This document shows, one piece after another, positions 46,956-58,671 of a stretch of 64,000 nucleotides of DNA (position 1 is the stretch's first letter; every line of letters begins with the position of its first letter). Source of the stretch: Echinarachnius parma (taxonomy: Eukaryota > Echinodermata > Echinoidea > Clypeasteroida > Echinarachniidae); NCBI GenBank assembly GCA_037951105.1, contig JBAMJV010001310.1, forward strand, positions 62,001 to 126,000. The letters are read 5' to 3'. The notes under the pieces were generated by a model. That model was not told the DNA's origin. It saw only the letters and a program-made list of their open reading frames with translations, and ran no database searches. The translations under genes and the position numbers were made by a program.

Positions 46956-47872
46956 TTAAAGGTATAGTACAGTTTTGGTCAAACAGAATGTTAGTAAATA
47001 ATGCTTGAATGGTAGTGAAAAATATAAAGGGTTAAGTTACATGGCTTTTTTCATTCAGAAAAGCAGTCGTTAACAGAAGAGGGTGCCAAGTTTTGTACCA
47101 TTTTGGTATATTTTCAAAAATGTGTCTACAGGATTATTACATTTTTTCTTAAATTATTGAATAAAATTTTGTCCCCAACATTTATTCCAAATGGATATAT
47201 TCATGGATATTTCAGCTGTTTCCGAACTGATTTTGATCAAACAAAGTTGATTCTGTCTTGAGAATTGTGTGCTCTTTCAAGTTTTACGCTTATGTTGCTT
47301 TCATGCTGGACAAATTTCTATCGGATGCGTCCGGACGCATCCGATGAAACGTCCAGCATGAATGCTACAGAGGTGAAAAAGCCGATAGAATAGGCGATGA
47401 AAAGAAGAGAAAAAGGCGATTGTTTTCTCCTACTTTAGAGCAGGAGAAATTCACTTTCTATCGGTGTCACTCCGATAGAATCGTCAGCATGAATTGGTTC
47501 GGGGAAAAAACACCGATTAAAACGGTCAAAGGTCGTGACCTTGTTCCGGCTAACGCAGTGCAGCGCGTGCTTTTTTTCGGAACACGGCGTGCGATAATAT
47601 TATGCATAGCTAGCTCGTGTGTAAAGCGATTGCGCAACAATTCTTCACTTCCGGCGGGTGAAAGCAAAAGGCGATTAAATTCCCCTCCACTATGAACGCT
47701 ACAGAGGGGAAGTTGCGAATTGCCCGTTGTTGACATAAGAAATTCTATCGGACTTTTCTATCGGTATTTTCTCCCGTTTGCCAAGCTTGAAAAGGGTATT
47801 AGTCTTTCGTTACCTCACCAAAAGTTTAATTCTCGAAGCGCCCTCTAAATCAAATTTGAGCTATCCCTTTAA
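46956..47872. mobile_element. Family F TTAA-ended element with a nested GC-rich insert
   Basis: The left end TTAAAGGTATAGTACAGTTTTGG and right end GAGCTATCCCTTTAA match the termini of the intact copy at 61175-61719. The inner sequences AATGTTAGTAA and AGCGCCCTCT are shared as well. Between about 47295 and 47785 it carries a CpG-rich block absent from the other copy, so that block appears to be a later insertion. Open frames 47420-47695 (+) and 47467-47736 (-) lie in the insert and have no recognisable domain. Confidence 0.65.
47302..47360. repeat. Long hairpin: 26-bp perfect palindrome nested in a 10-bp inverted repeat
   Basis: 47320-47345 reads ATCGGATGCGTCC followed directly by its exact reverse complement. 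Outside it CATGCTGGAC (47302-47311) is inverted as GTCCAGCATG (47351-47360). The CATGCTGGA/TCAGCATGAA wording recurs within the same insert. Confidence 0.85.
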
Positions 47873-49274
47873 CCTTTTTTCCCCGCTCGCTATGCCAACA
47901 ATTGAAAATGTAAACTTGTAGATATCTGACAGTGATCTCTTTTTACAAATTTTTGGCCAGCCATTCCCATCACTCATACTGATCATAGAGCTCAGTTTTC
48001 AAACACGAGCAATTTCGTACATAGTCAAACGCAATTGACTTTTGTCTGGTTATTGTAGACATACCTACATAGTTCAATGTTTTGTCATGTGTAAATGTGG
48101 GGGGGGGGATGAATGTAAGAAACACAGACAAAGTTGTTTGATCAAGTTTTTTTCAAGTTGTCATCTGTGTCTGAAATAAGAAATATAGAAGTATTTAACC
48201 ATACAGATAGAAAGAACACAAAATAAAATAAGGGGCGTACAATTAGTGGGGGGGGGGGGGGGGGGGGGCAGATAACACATAACTGTTCATAAAAGATATT
48301 CTAATGAATATCACCTCATATTTGGGGCAGGGAGATGGTGAAGTACATTTGTATGTTTTGTACTTTTTGTCAGGCAATAACATTTTCAGTTATTTGGCAG
48401 AAGTCAACAGCCCCTTATTTGACAAAATTGTGCATAAAACAAAAGGTTGAGTGACTTTGAACTATCCTCATTCAGTTGTAACTCCTGTACTTACATCAGC
48501 GATGACTTCATTTTTGTTGCCAATGTATTGAAAGTTTAGAAAGTAAACCGTGATGATAAATGACAGAAAATCATAGGTTATGTAGCAAAATCACAAAATG
48601 GCAAGTTGTAAGTTACTTACTCTGGTTTTGTGGCATAATAAAAAGCAACTTTAGTTTCGATGGTGGTCTTTAGGTCAAGTACATTAAGTGCATGTCTCAT
48701 TTTATTTTCCTACTACTAGTAACAAGTGCTGTCTCAGATGCTTAAACCAAGAACCATTTGGTTAAATCTTACATTTCTGTCAGTTTTTGTTGGTGAAGAG
48801 ATAGTCCAGTGATGAGCTGTAGACAGAAATGAGGGTACTGGGACAAATTTTATGTCTATCATTTTTTTTTCTATTTCGACATTTCGATTTTTTTAATGGC
48901 TGTTTGTGCCATGTTTGATGACAATCATCATCACTTTCAAAGTTTCTAGTCTGTGTGTGGCAAAGTTCCTTATCCTGACTTTCTTGGAGACCGTAATATT
49001 TAATGTGGTTTCAGTATTTATCTGAGCAAACAATTTCTTACCCTCTTTTATAACAAACAGGCACACAAACCAACCTTCAAAAAATACAAACACACACCTT
49101 TTCTTTAAACACATCACATGTCTATTTCAGAATTCGGCGCAAAGAGTTCATGGCTCATGTGTGTAGTAGCCATATAAAAACTTTCTAACCACTCGGCTTA
49201 ATTTTATTTCTATTACTTTTATTTAAGAAATCTTAATTTTTATATTTCCCTTTTTTTTTTTTTTTCATCTCCAG
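47873..49274 (+). other. Intron sequence before exon c; G21 tract at 48248-48268
   Basis: No exon or element recognised apart from the G run. The final 30 bases form a T-rich polypyrimidine tract before the acceptor at 49273-49274. Confidence 0.55.
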
Positions 49275-49427
49275 ATTCAACATGCTGCACGATAGTAACA
49301 TAAAATGCCAGACGTACGACGAAACACGGGCGGGAAGGTACTCCGTGATGGCACCAACTCTTAACTACTACACAACGCCGTGGAAATGGTCCAAGTGCAG
49401 CAGAAAACAACTCACAGAATTTCTTGA
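49275..49427 (+). CDS. ADAMTS9: ADAMTS9/20-like exon c (153 bp): third zinc His and Met-turn
   Basis: A long T-tract and CATCTCCAG precede the exon and GTAAGT follows it. The first base completes the Val codon from exon b. The frame reads [40 protein letters not shown] and [10 protein letters not shown], plus two bases of an acidic codon (GAC, Asp, once joined to exon d). With exon b this completes HELGHVFNMLHD; the third His is the last zinc ligand. SVMAP contains the Met-turn methionine beneath the metal site. CSRK-(I/L)TEFLD marks the end of the protease domain and is close to ADAMTS9/20 wording. The loop between IKC and VMAP ([12 protein letters not shown]) has no obvious match to the equivalent loop I recall for vertebrate members. 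Confidence 0.96.
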
Positions 49428-52400
49428 GTAAGTTCGCTATTATAAAGCTTTCATATGTTTTTACTTTTATATGCTTTTATTTTTCATAAATCAAACTGCT
49501 TGCTTGTGTCAACATTTGTATTTATTTTGTAACGGTTAAAATAGATTTGTACACTGTAAAGTGGGTTATTTCCATCCATGGGTTATCCGGATATATTTTA
49601 GGATATTTTGATATACATTTTTATTAGATAACGACTGTACATTTATATACATTTATTCTTTATTTTTGTGTGTGTTAGTAGATTGATTGTACCTTTAAAA
49701 ATATTTAGGGTATTACATCAAAGAAGGGCAATAAAAGGACAGCGTGATACATTGTTTTCAATTGGGAATAAGTATGTCAGAGGAATTCTAGTCTCCCATT
49801 GTTGAACATGTTTTCATTGAACTAGATTGTTTTTCTTACTCGTGAATTCTACAATAGTCAATTCGTGTTTATTCTCGTGTTATTCTCGCTAATCCTCTAA
49901 AGGAAACGAGCTAAAAATGAATAATCCACAATTGTGCGCCGCCGAATAAAGTCATTCACAATTATCATGCATGCATGCACTGTCAAAATATTTGTGGTTT
50001 TTCAGAATGATCTGCACTACATCCACTATACTGAAAGGGAATCATCTGTGAAAAAAAAAAGAATGACAAAATAGTGAGAAATATTGTTTTTTTGTGTTGT
50101 ATCTCGTTACTCAACTCCTTGGGAGGGTTTGATGGCATAGGGCCAAGCAAACATTAGCAGTTTGGGATAGATAGGGTGTCGTCTGCTTGGCTGATTGGTA
50201 TAATGGGATGACAGAGACGTTTATAAAGATTGCATCGAGTCGCCTGTCAGAATTACTTATTGTAATACCGGGAACCTTTTGAGGCAACATTGACACTTGT
50301 AGAGTTCAGTGAATATGATGTTTGTGAAGGAAAAAAGAATGAGAAACAATAGCAAATGATAACAACAAAATAACATGAAAATGGAAAATCCCTTTTTTTT
50401 TCATAATTAGTTGCATTTTCTCAGAGTGAAATGTGACAATTTAAATTGTTGGGGAAATCTGAACTTGGGTGTTGCAGAAATTATGTCTTTACTCATCAGT
50501 TTTGATTTTTAAAGCGTACTTTATGGTGAAGATGGTTATCATACTTTCCCTCCATCCATTACAGATGATTATGCCTCCTGACCCCACCCTGCTATTTTGT
50601 TAAAATCTCTGTTTTGTATCAACTTGTAAAAACAAAGAACAATTTTCTGCCATTCAGATTTTATTTGTTGACTTTCCAGAACCCCAATCAGGAAGACAAT
50701 ATCTCTACGGTGTCATTAATAATGGATTATTTACTGCATCTTGTTACAAGTAATGTATGAACAAAAGGTCGTTGATATGTCGCTAATGTTTCTTGTTGTG
50801 CATTGTTGTAGAATTGAGTTTATATAGTCACTAGAAGGAAAAAAACAGAAGCACACAGAGGTGTCTTTATATTGATTTAATAATACAAAGCAATGTCATT
50901 ATCAATCACTGGATCATATGCATTTCAAAATTGTATGTTTGACCCTGACCTGACATCATATCTCAAACTTTGTATCTTTTCCACAAAATAAAACGGATCA
51001 TTGTCTTGTTTTAACCCATTATTAGTTTGAGATGTGTGTAGGGTAAGGTTTATTTCATAAATCTGTAACTATATATACCAGCCTGGAATATAAAGGGTTT
51101 GCTTGTTTTCTTCTATCTTTTGTGACAATTTCTTCAAATTTCCAGTGAAGGGGGAGCATTTATGTATCCGATTACATGTTCAAATGAAAACAATCAGTAC
51201 ATTCATTTTCTAATCAGCAATTCTGACATATTAGAACAATGTATAATGATGATCTTGAATGTACATGTATCATATTAAGTTTAGTTATCGAGAGTACTTA
51301 AGGAAGCGAAAACAATGAAATTGATTATAAATGTTTCTTTTATTTATGAAGCCCCCCAAATTTTCTTGACTAGTTCTGGTCATGTGTTGTTTTTGCCAGC
51401 TGTATCATCGTCTCGACTATCGTGCAATAATATCTGATTTGAAGGAAATACCAGTAATACGATAATTATGGTGATTGTATGTTGAACCCTGCCAGTACTG
51501 TATGCTTAACCCGTTGCTTACGGGAACCAGGTATGCTATGTACAAAGTCTATGGGGATTTCAGAATCTCAAAGGGAACAGGTTGATGGTTAGCACCAAAA
51601 AAAAAAAAAAAAAAAAAAAAAAACAGCTAGTAGAGACAGCCTCTATTAATGTAATTCCCTGGTGTAGCTCTTGTTTGGTCATTAAATTCTCCTGGATTCA
51701 ACTTGTTTTCTTCCCTGTGAGCTCCGCTGTAGATTTTAAATAACGATAAAACGATGACAAAATGTGATTTCAGGATATTCATACTTTCATTGTTGCAGAC
51801 GTGAAAACATGTTTTCGCACTCATGCATGAATCCCCATGAGAGGGCGGGAGAAACGAGGAATAAAAGAGAATTTGTTGGTTTTGTGTATGTTTATAATTA
51901 TCCGACCAAACTGCCCTTATTATCAGGGGACATGGGGCAAACATTCGGAGGGCACAAATGTTTTTTTAAGCGTCGACAAAAGAGACTTTTAGTCATGTAA
52001 CAAACAATACTTAAGTGGGTCAAACTGCAGACAAGTATCCCGATAGGAGTGAATAATCTCGCTTTGGGACGTATATAAGATATTTTTATCGCTTATTTGT
52101 TTTTATTACTTTGTCATTCTTACCAGTTTTTGTTGTAAGTGTACCCAGTGCATTTTTTACATTTTTGGGGGAAAGTGGCTCTATAAATCAGGCTCCCTGT
52201 TATTGTTCTTGTTTACAGATAAAGATGGCCAAATGTTATTCAAAGTTCAAACATTCTTTTGTCCCGAATCCACATGATAATTCTTGCTTTTAAAATTTAC
52301 TTTTGATTCGGGCGATCACATCCCAGTACATGTATTTGAATGATGTCATCAACTGCTTCTATGTAATATCAACATTTACTAAATGATAAATAACTGAACA

Positions 52401-52523
52401 CAATGATTATATTTAAAGTGTTTGTTGCTTATTATAGCGTTTGGAGAATGTTATAATTTATCAGACAGTCGTCAAATGTGAGTAATAATTGCTATAATGA
52501 TTGCATTTTTTTTTTTTTTACAG
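49428..52523 (+). other. Intron sequence between exon c and the duplicated exon
   Basis: A family A mini-element is at 51506-51584, immediately followed by an A27 tract (51597-51623). No exon recognised elsewhere. Confidence 0.55.
51506..51623. mobile_element. Family A mini-element followed by A27
   Basis: TTAACCCGTTGCTTACGGGAACC ... TACAAAGTCTATGGGGATTTC ... AAGGGAACAGGTTGA, with a decayed right end. An uninterrupted 27-base A run at 51597-51623 follows within 15 bases; the link between the two is unclear. Confidence 0.6.
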
Positions 52524-52628
52524 CTTAGGGTATGAAAAATGTTTATTGGACAAGCTGGTTGAACATAGGTCCCTGGACCCAGCTAGCAACCAGGGGAAGT
52601 GTGATGTGGTCTTTAATAGCGATGTCCG
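52524..52628 (+). pseudogene. Damaged duplicate of ADAMTS exon d
   Basis: After a T-rich tract and TTTACAG, the sequence CTTAGGGTATG-A-AATGTTTATTGG matches the start of exon d. It continues CAAGC..G...GAAC-TAGGTCCCT and GGGGAAGTGT. Relative to exon d it has a net +2 indel near 52575 and lacks about 20 bases after GGGGAAGTGT. The two changes together restore the frame before GTCTTT, with a short frameshifted stretch between. Read in frame it gives LGYEKCLLDKL...GKCDVVF, keeping two of the three cysteines. No consensus donor follows where similarity ends, so I call it a pseudo-exon. An expressed alternative exon cannot be excluded from sequence alone. Confidence 0.8.
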
Positions 52629-52728
52629 AAATATCCTGAAAATTGTCTTTAGAATGTGTTTATTTTATTACAATATGTATATGTAATATATATATAATTA
52701 TTTGTAATTTTGTACTATTTGTTCACAG

Positions 52729-52867
52729 CTTAGGGTATGGAGAATGTTTATTGGACAAGCCGACAGAACCTAGGTCCCTACCAAGCTACCAACCTGGGGA
52801 AGTGTATAACATCAGCAAACAGTGTGAATTGGTCTTTGGGCATGGATCGACATTGTGCACATATATG
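52729..52867 (+). CDS. ADAMTS9: ADAMTS9/20-like exon d (139 bp): start of disintegrin-like module
   Basis: The acceptor is TATTTGTTCACAG and the donor GTAAGG. The first base completes the GAC codon from exon c. The frame then reads LGYGECLLDKPTEPRSLPSY, QPGEVYNISKQCELVFGHGS and TLCTYM, ending between codons. The pattern GYGECLL-x-(D/E)-P ... LPG-YN--KQCEL-FG-GS--C-YM is the first half of the ADAMTS disintegrin-like domain and is closest to ADAMTS9/20. NIS at 52808-52816 is a potential N-glycosylation sequon. The proline-glycine pair usual at this point (LPG) is altered to QPG. A damaged copy of this exon lies 205 bp upstream (52524). Confidence 0.96.
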
Positions 52868-53068
52868 GTAAGGATATACCTGCATGCACATACGCACAGT
52901 CAATTAAACTCATTATATCATTATAATATAAAGATATATAACATTATAATACGAGCATATATCATTTAAATGTGAACGCATAGTAGTATGATTTATTGTA
53001 AAACGCAATAAAAACAAAAGTTTGGTATTTGATACTGTAAGGCAAATTTCATTCTGATATTTTGACTG

Positions 53069-53474
53069 TTAAAGGGGACCACTAGGCAAAGAACAAAACG
53101 TTTTGTGATATCAAATAGATACCCAACATTTTGCAAAGGGTTGTGTAATTCATAAACAAAGCAATTAATTTCCACCACTTACGGAACCACTGCAATTTCC
53201 TGGGTCCGTATGGGCCAAACATTTGCGAGTGCGCCAATGCTATTCACGCGTACGTTTGGAGACAATAGAATCCCGGGCGATTCGTTCGCTCTGGACTAAG
53301 TAGTCTCGTACATGCAGACCCATGAACGCATGCTTAATAATGGTGATGCGTTTTCCAATTATATTTTTTCTTCTTCTGGAAACATATTTTTGTGAACTTG
53401 TTGATGGAATGGAATACTAAAGATGTTACCTTTCATTTATAAGAATATTCGTTTTGGGTAGTGGTACCCTTTAA
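53069..53474. mobile_element. 406-bp TTAA-ended MITE (family G)
   Basis: The left end TTAAAGGGGACCACTA and right end TAGTGGTACCCTTTAA are inverted repeats with one mismatch, both terminating in TTAA. The interior includes GATGGAATGGAATACTAAAG, similar to a decayed copy near 16389. Confidence 0.7.
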
Positions 53475-54299
53475 AATGTTGGAGCACTATAACTATATAA
53501 AACCAACCTTTTTTCACACTGCCAAAGTTCTACAGTGTATGTGCATTCTTGTATTAAATCATGATACATCTAAAATGAGTAAGTATGATATTATATCAGT
53601 TGTTTATTGTGTCAAATATGAAATGATTTTCTATTAGTTGTATGTTGTGCCACATATTATTATTAAATGATTTACACCTTTAATTGCACTTTGAGCTGAG
53701 AAAAAAAAAGTTGTCCAGAGAAACGCGAATGCAACTCTCGTTAGAAGTCTGGGTATCACACTCTCACATCTAGGTCTCCAGTCGAGATTGCCCAATTACC
53801 AAATGTCAAAACTATCAATTTGCACGGGAGGGATGTTTCGTCTGACACGACGAGTCAAAGTTTACATCATTAGGCTGAGTTGATCCAGAGGTTAGGGAAA
53901 AATGTAGCAGTTTTTTTTATTCCTTGAAGATTGCCTAATTTTGCGTCGGAATTATGGATGGCTGCGAACAACGCCGAACATTTTTCTTGGCTGGCGTCAG
54001 CAGGAGAGAGACGATAACCCCTTCTCCGAGAGTTTTATAATGACATTCATGTGTCATGTGAGCGAGACTCCTAGTGGGGTCAGAAGAGGGCAGGACGTAA
54101 TGGAAGACCACGGGGGCTGCTCCAAAGGGGGTAGGGGGTTAGCCCATTTTATGTCATGGAATAAAAGTAAAAAACTTGAGAGGCATATTAAAAGGGGATA
54201 TGGGAGGGAACAAGTACAAGAATTATTGAGGCACGGTAAGATTTTTAAAAAGATGTGTGGAGGAAAAGAGTAAGGGGCCTTTTTTTTTAAAGGGGTGAA

Positions 54300-55260
54300 T
54301 TTTAAGGGGGGGGGGTAGCACATGGAAGAAAAAGCAAGACATTTGAGACTGAGAGGTAGTTAGATGACAAGGTGCCAAGTAAGGATAAGAAGAGGAAAAG
54401 TACAGGACAACATTTATTTAGGCATGGAGAGTGTTTTTTTAAATATGTGTGAGGAGAGGAGAAAGGGGGCCTTTCTTTCCGAGGGGGGGGGGGGAACCCA
54501 AGAAACTTGAGAGGTGAGGGGACACAGAGCCAAGTTTAGTTAAGGAGAGAGAAGGTACACAATTTAAGTATAGGGGACCGGGGACCCCCTTGAGTGGGGG
54601 GGGGGGGGGGGTGTAACCAATTCATGAAGTAGAAGAAAGGAACACACATTTGAAAGGGGCTCATTGAGTAATGAATGAGAAAGAAGAAGTTGATTCCAAA
54701 TTGATTGCCACAGGAACAAAGGTTTAAAAGAGTTGTAAGAATAGAAGGCTGCTGTCCTGCTAGTGTGTGGGGGGGGGGGGGGGGGGGGGGGGGAGTAAAA
54801 GAAAAGTTAGGAAAACTTCATGGGGAGTAGCCCATTCATTAAGTAGAAGAAAAGTCAAGGGAAAGTTCAGGGGGTAGTACCCCATTCAATAACGATAACA
54901 AATATAGATACAAACTTTGAGGGAGGGAGACACCTATGTATCAAGTAAAGGAAAAGTAAGGACAACTTCAGGGGGAGGGAGTATCCCATTCATTAAGTAG
55001 AAAGGTAAGAGAAATGTGAGGGGGGAGTAATATTCATTATTAAGCAGAAGTAACGTCAGGAAAACTTGAGGGGGAGTAGCCTATTCATTAAGTAGAAGTA
55101 ATGTCAGGAAAACTTGAGGGGAAGTAGCCTATTCATTAAGTAGAGGTTAAGTCAGGAAAACTAGGATATGAGGTCACCTCTCTATGAAGTAGAGGAAAAG
55201 TAAAGAACCCATGTCGGGGGGGGGGGGGGGGGGGTGTAACTCATTTATCAAGTAGAAATG
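54300..55260. repeat. Degenerate about 60-bp G/A-rich minisatellite with expanded G runs
   Basis: The theme GAGTAGCCCATTCATTAAGT, AGAAG(A/T)AA-GTCAGG and AAAACTTGAGGGG repeats about ten times, clearest at 54822-55180, with earlier looser units from about 54310. The G portion of several units has expanded: G16 at 54596-54611, G25 at 54769-54793 and G19 at 55216-55234. The + strand is almost all purine in places. Confidence 0.75.
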
Positions 55261-55354
55261 AGGTTGAAAATCATGTTCCATGCATGGAGAGGAAGCGAAA
55301 ATACAGCCAAAATGATTGGGACATGAGCCTGAGGAGAGAGGCAGGAAGAGAGGT

Positions 55355-55390
55355 GCAATTGAGGAGAGGAGAGGAGAGGAGAAGAGACTA
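55355..55390. repeat. GAGGA microsatellite
   Basis: Tandem GAGAG/GGAGA units within a purine-rich stretch. Confidence 0.7.
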
Positions 55391-56702
55391 TGAGAGAGGT
55401 TAGTAAGAAGGTGAGGGACGGGCGGGCGTCTAGAGTGAGGATGATCTCCTGAGGGATTCTTTGATTATATTCCGCCCAAGGACAGAATTAGAGGGGCGAA
55501 TTGCTCGGTCAAAGAGGAGGTGTGGTGGGTCACATGCAGTCAAAGAGGAATATACTTTATGAAATCCTTGTAATTCTGTGGAAGAATGGTTGATTCTTTA
55601 TCATACTTGCATGAGTATGCACGAACAGTACCCTGCATTTGTACAGAACATCTATCCCTGCCATAACTTTTGTCATTGCCCCAATGAAATCTTTCAATGT
55701 TTGGTACGAAGGCTCGATGCTATGATGTCATGGAACCAAATAAGTAGCAAATAAGTCCCAATATTGTGAACTAAATGAGAGCTGCTAAAAAAAAATTCTA
55801 GAGTTACGAATTAAGGAATTTACCTAGAATTTAAAAAAAGTCATCATGATCAAGGTAGGTTTTAAATATTTGTACAATTATAATCAATTTTCAGCAAAGT
55901 ACTTAACACATTCTTCCATGAATGTAAATGAAACTTTATACAATAATCTACCCCTTCTTATACTCGTACACATGTCCTTACCATTACTTCTACTTCTTGA
56001 AAGAGAGACATGTAGGAAGAGAAGATGGAGGCCGCTAGTTGTAAGAACTATTAACCCTTACAAAAAAACTTCATGTAAGATGCCCATATCAAGTTCTTCC
56101 TTCCTTCCTTCAACAAAAGATGTGATTCTCGGTATGTTTGGTATGGTGTTACCCTGTCCTAGCTGGACACCATACAAGAGGCTGCCATTGGCAATGAAAT
56201 CGTTCCAATAAATATTCTCCACTGTGACATTAATTCCAGTTCCAATCAGACATGCAAGATTTATAGGAAGGGTAAATAGTATCGGTCAAGGTGTGACCAT
56301 CATTCCATCAGTGAACCATTCTAAAGGGTTTTCTGTCAGGTCCGTGCATGTTTGTGTTTGGCCCCACCAGTGATAAATGTGACACGGTATGATGTAATAT
56401 GGTGCGTGACGGTATGTAACGTCGCACAGCATGATTTGAAGTAGTGCTGCTATCAATTTATAGGAAGGGTAAATATTATTAGTTCCGAGACCATCATCTT
56501 GTCCATGATGCATACTCACTGTTTCCTGTCAGGTCTTAGGCCTATGTGTTTGTGTTTGGATCCAAGAGTGATAACTGTGACGTAGTATGACGTCACTTCA
56601 CTACTTGTGATGTAAGGTGACATGTGACACTGCACAGGCTACGTGATGTCACATGACATGATTTGATTTAGTGTGTCCATACGTGCCTTGCTTCCCCATA
56701 AA

Positions 56703-57094
56703 TTAAAGGGATCTAGTAAATTTCTTGACATGTGCAAAAACTGGCAAATGGTTGCTAAAATGTGTATTTCTGTGATCTGATATGTCCACTGAGTGATGTG
56801 TGAAAATACCATGGTAAATGAATGTCATATGACAGAATAATGAGTGAAAATGCAAATTGATATTTTCTAACTCATTGCACTGACTTAGTACATACATGTA
56901 GTTATACTTATCCAGTAGATAATTATAGATCTGAACACTTCAATCATACATATCTTTATAATTGAAGAGAAATTTGGGAAACCGAAAGCAGTTCCATGTT
57001 TTTATTTGTAATATGAATACAATGAGGTATGTGAGAACCGCTAGAATTCCAAGTAAGTTTTGAGGATTTTGACAATGTTACTAGATCCCTTTAA
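56703..57094. mobile_element. Family B MITE copy 3 (392 bp)
   Basis: The left end TTAAAGGGATCTAGTAAA and right end GTTACTAGATCCCTTTAA are inverted repeats with TTAA termini. The interior is shared with 6616-7000 (GACATGTGCAAAAA, ATATGTCCACTG, GAACCGCTAGAATTCC). Confidence 0.8.
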
Positions 57095-58671
57095 AGGATA
57101 GACATTAGTTTGAGATGGATAGCTGAATCTACATTCAAATTAAATTTTAAAAAGCCTCCTTAGAGTTAAGTCGTAAAGGGTAGGTATAAATAAAATGTCA
57201 AAAAAGACAGAACAAATTTGATATGAAAACTATTTTTCATTTAATACCAAATGACTGGTCATGCAAATCAGCTAGCTTGGGTCGATGAAGAATGTATCTT
57301 CATACTGAAATCAAATCATCATTTTGGGGGGAATTAACAGGGTGTTTTTGATGCCTGTAAATGAATGTCTGTCTGTAAACTTTCAGCAACACTGAGGTAT
57401 TCTGATGAAAAGGGAGAGACACCTAGACCTAACATTTTTAAAGATATTCAGAGTTCAAGTTTATGGGAGGGAAACTAGCAGGGTGGGTTCAGTTCAAGGA
57501 TCCACATAAAACCCATGAGCATTGTGTTTTAGTTGAGAAAGGGGAGCTCTTGTTTCTTTTGAAATATTTCCATCAAATTAGATCACACATGGATTCTTTC
57601 TGTCATCACGATAATTCCTTTGCAGCTTTCAAAGTAATATAAACATTTATGTATGGATTCCTTTTTTGGGGTAGGGTTGTAGCTGATAGTGGTTGCGATA
57701 TAAGATCAATTTGAAATGGCACACATCTTGTGTCTCTTTGAATCCTTGTTTTTGTGACATTGACGCAAAAGTAAATTATGAGCTTGTTAGATCATGGAAT
57801 TCTAGATTTGTGTGTATAGAACCCAGATACATGTATGTCAAATTCTAGAACTTTGTCACTAGGCACCAATGTCCAATGCCTCCCCCAAAAAAACAAAATT
57901 ATATGTTATACTAGCAATTGTATTATTTTGATCTCTGCAAATTATATTTTGATAGTAAATTTTGATGTTTGGTATACTTAAATTGAATTTTTATTGAGAA
58001 ATCAATAACATTTTTGACCGCAAGCTGCATCAATGCCATATTAAAATCTAAATACCTGACTTCTAATTGAACAACATTGTAACTTTCCCCCAAAAAAAAT
58101 TAGGGGGGAGGGGGCATTTTTGTTAATATGTAGCCAAATGCTTAAACAGGGGTCTGTTGAAAATCTGGAAAAATGCTTGACAAAATGGCCATGCGCAAGC
58201 ACGCACGTACTGTCAAAACATTTGCTCTCCGAAGTAAAAAGGCATCCGTTCTCTCCACCCGATTTCAACATTAAAATACCGCAGCTCTTTGACTAGTCGC
58301 TAGGGAGGTTGGGGATAAAAGGCTTGTGGTACGAAAAACCAATTTACCCCCGATCTCAGAATCAAGTTCAGGTCTCGAGGGAGTTGTGGGTTTACAAATG
58401 ACTTGTGAAGTAGAATACCCCTTTCACATCAGTCAGAGTTAGGACGGCTCCTGAAATGAGTCCATAGATGGTCTAATGTTTTATTTTATGCATTCAAAAA
58501 GGCTTGTTGGACTGGTCTAAACTTTTTAAAGGCCTGAAACAGTTTCAAAAGATCTCTACAAGATGTTTTGGACATTGTAGTTGTATGGCATTAAATTTAG
58601 ATTCTCATTTGATAATAAATTTGTTGATATATATATATATACACAGGAACAAAAATGTTGAAATAAGAGTA

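Noticed and set aside
47420-47736. Overlapping open frames on both strands as coding sequence
   Set aside because: They lie in a GC-rich insert within a MITE and show no family resemblance; mirrored frames are expected in CpG-rich DNA.
53941-54273. 110-codon plus-strand frame, R/G/K-rich
   Set aside because: The composition reflects purine-rich DNA at the edge of the minisatellite; no domain.
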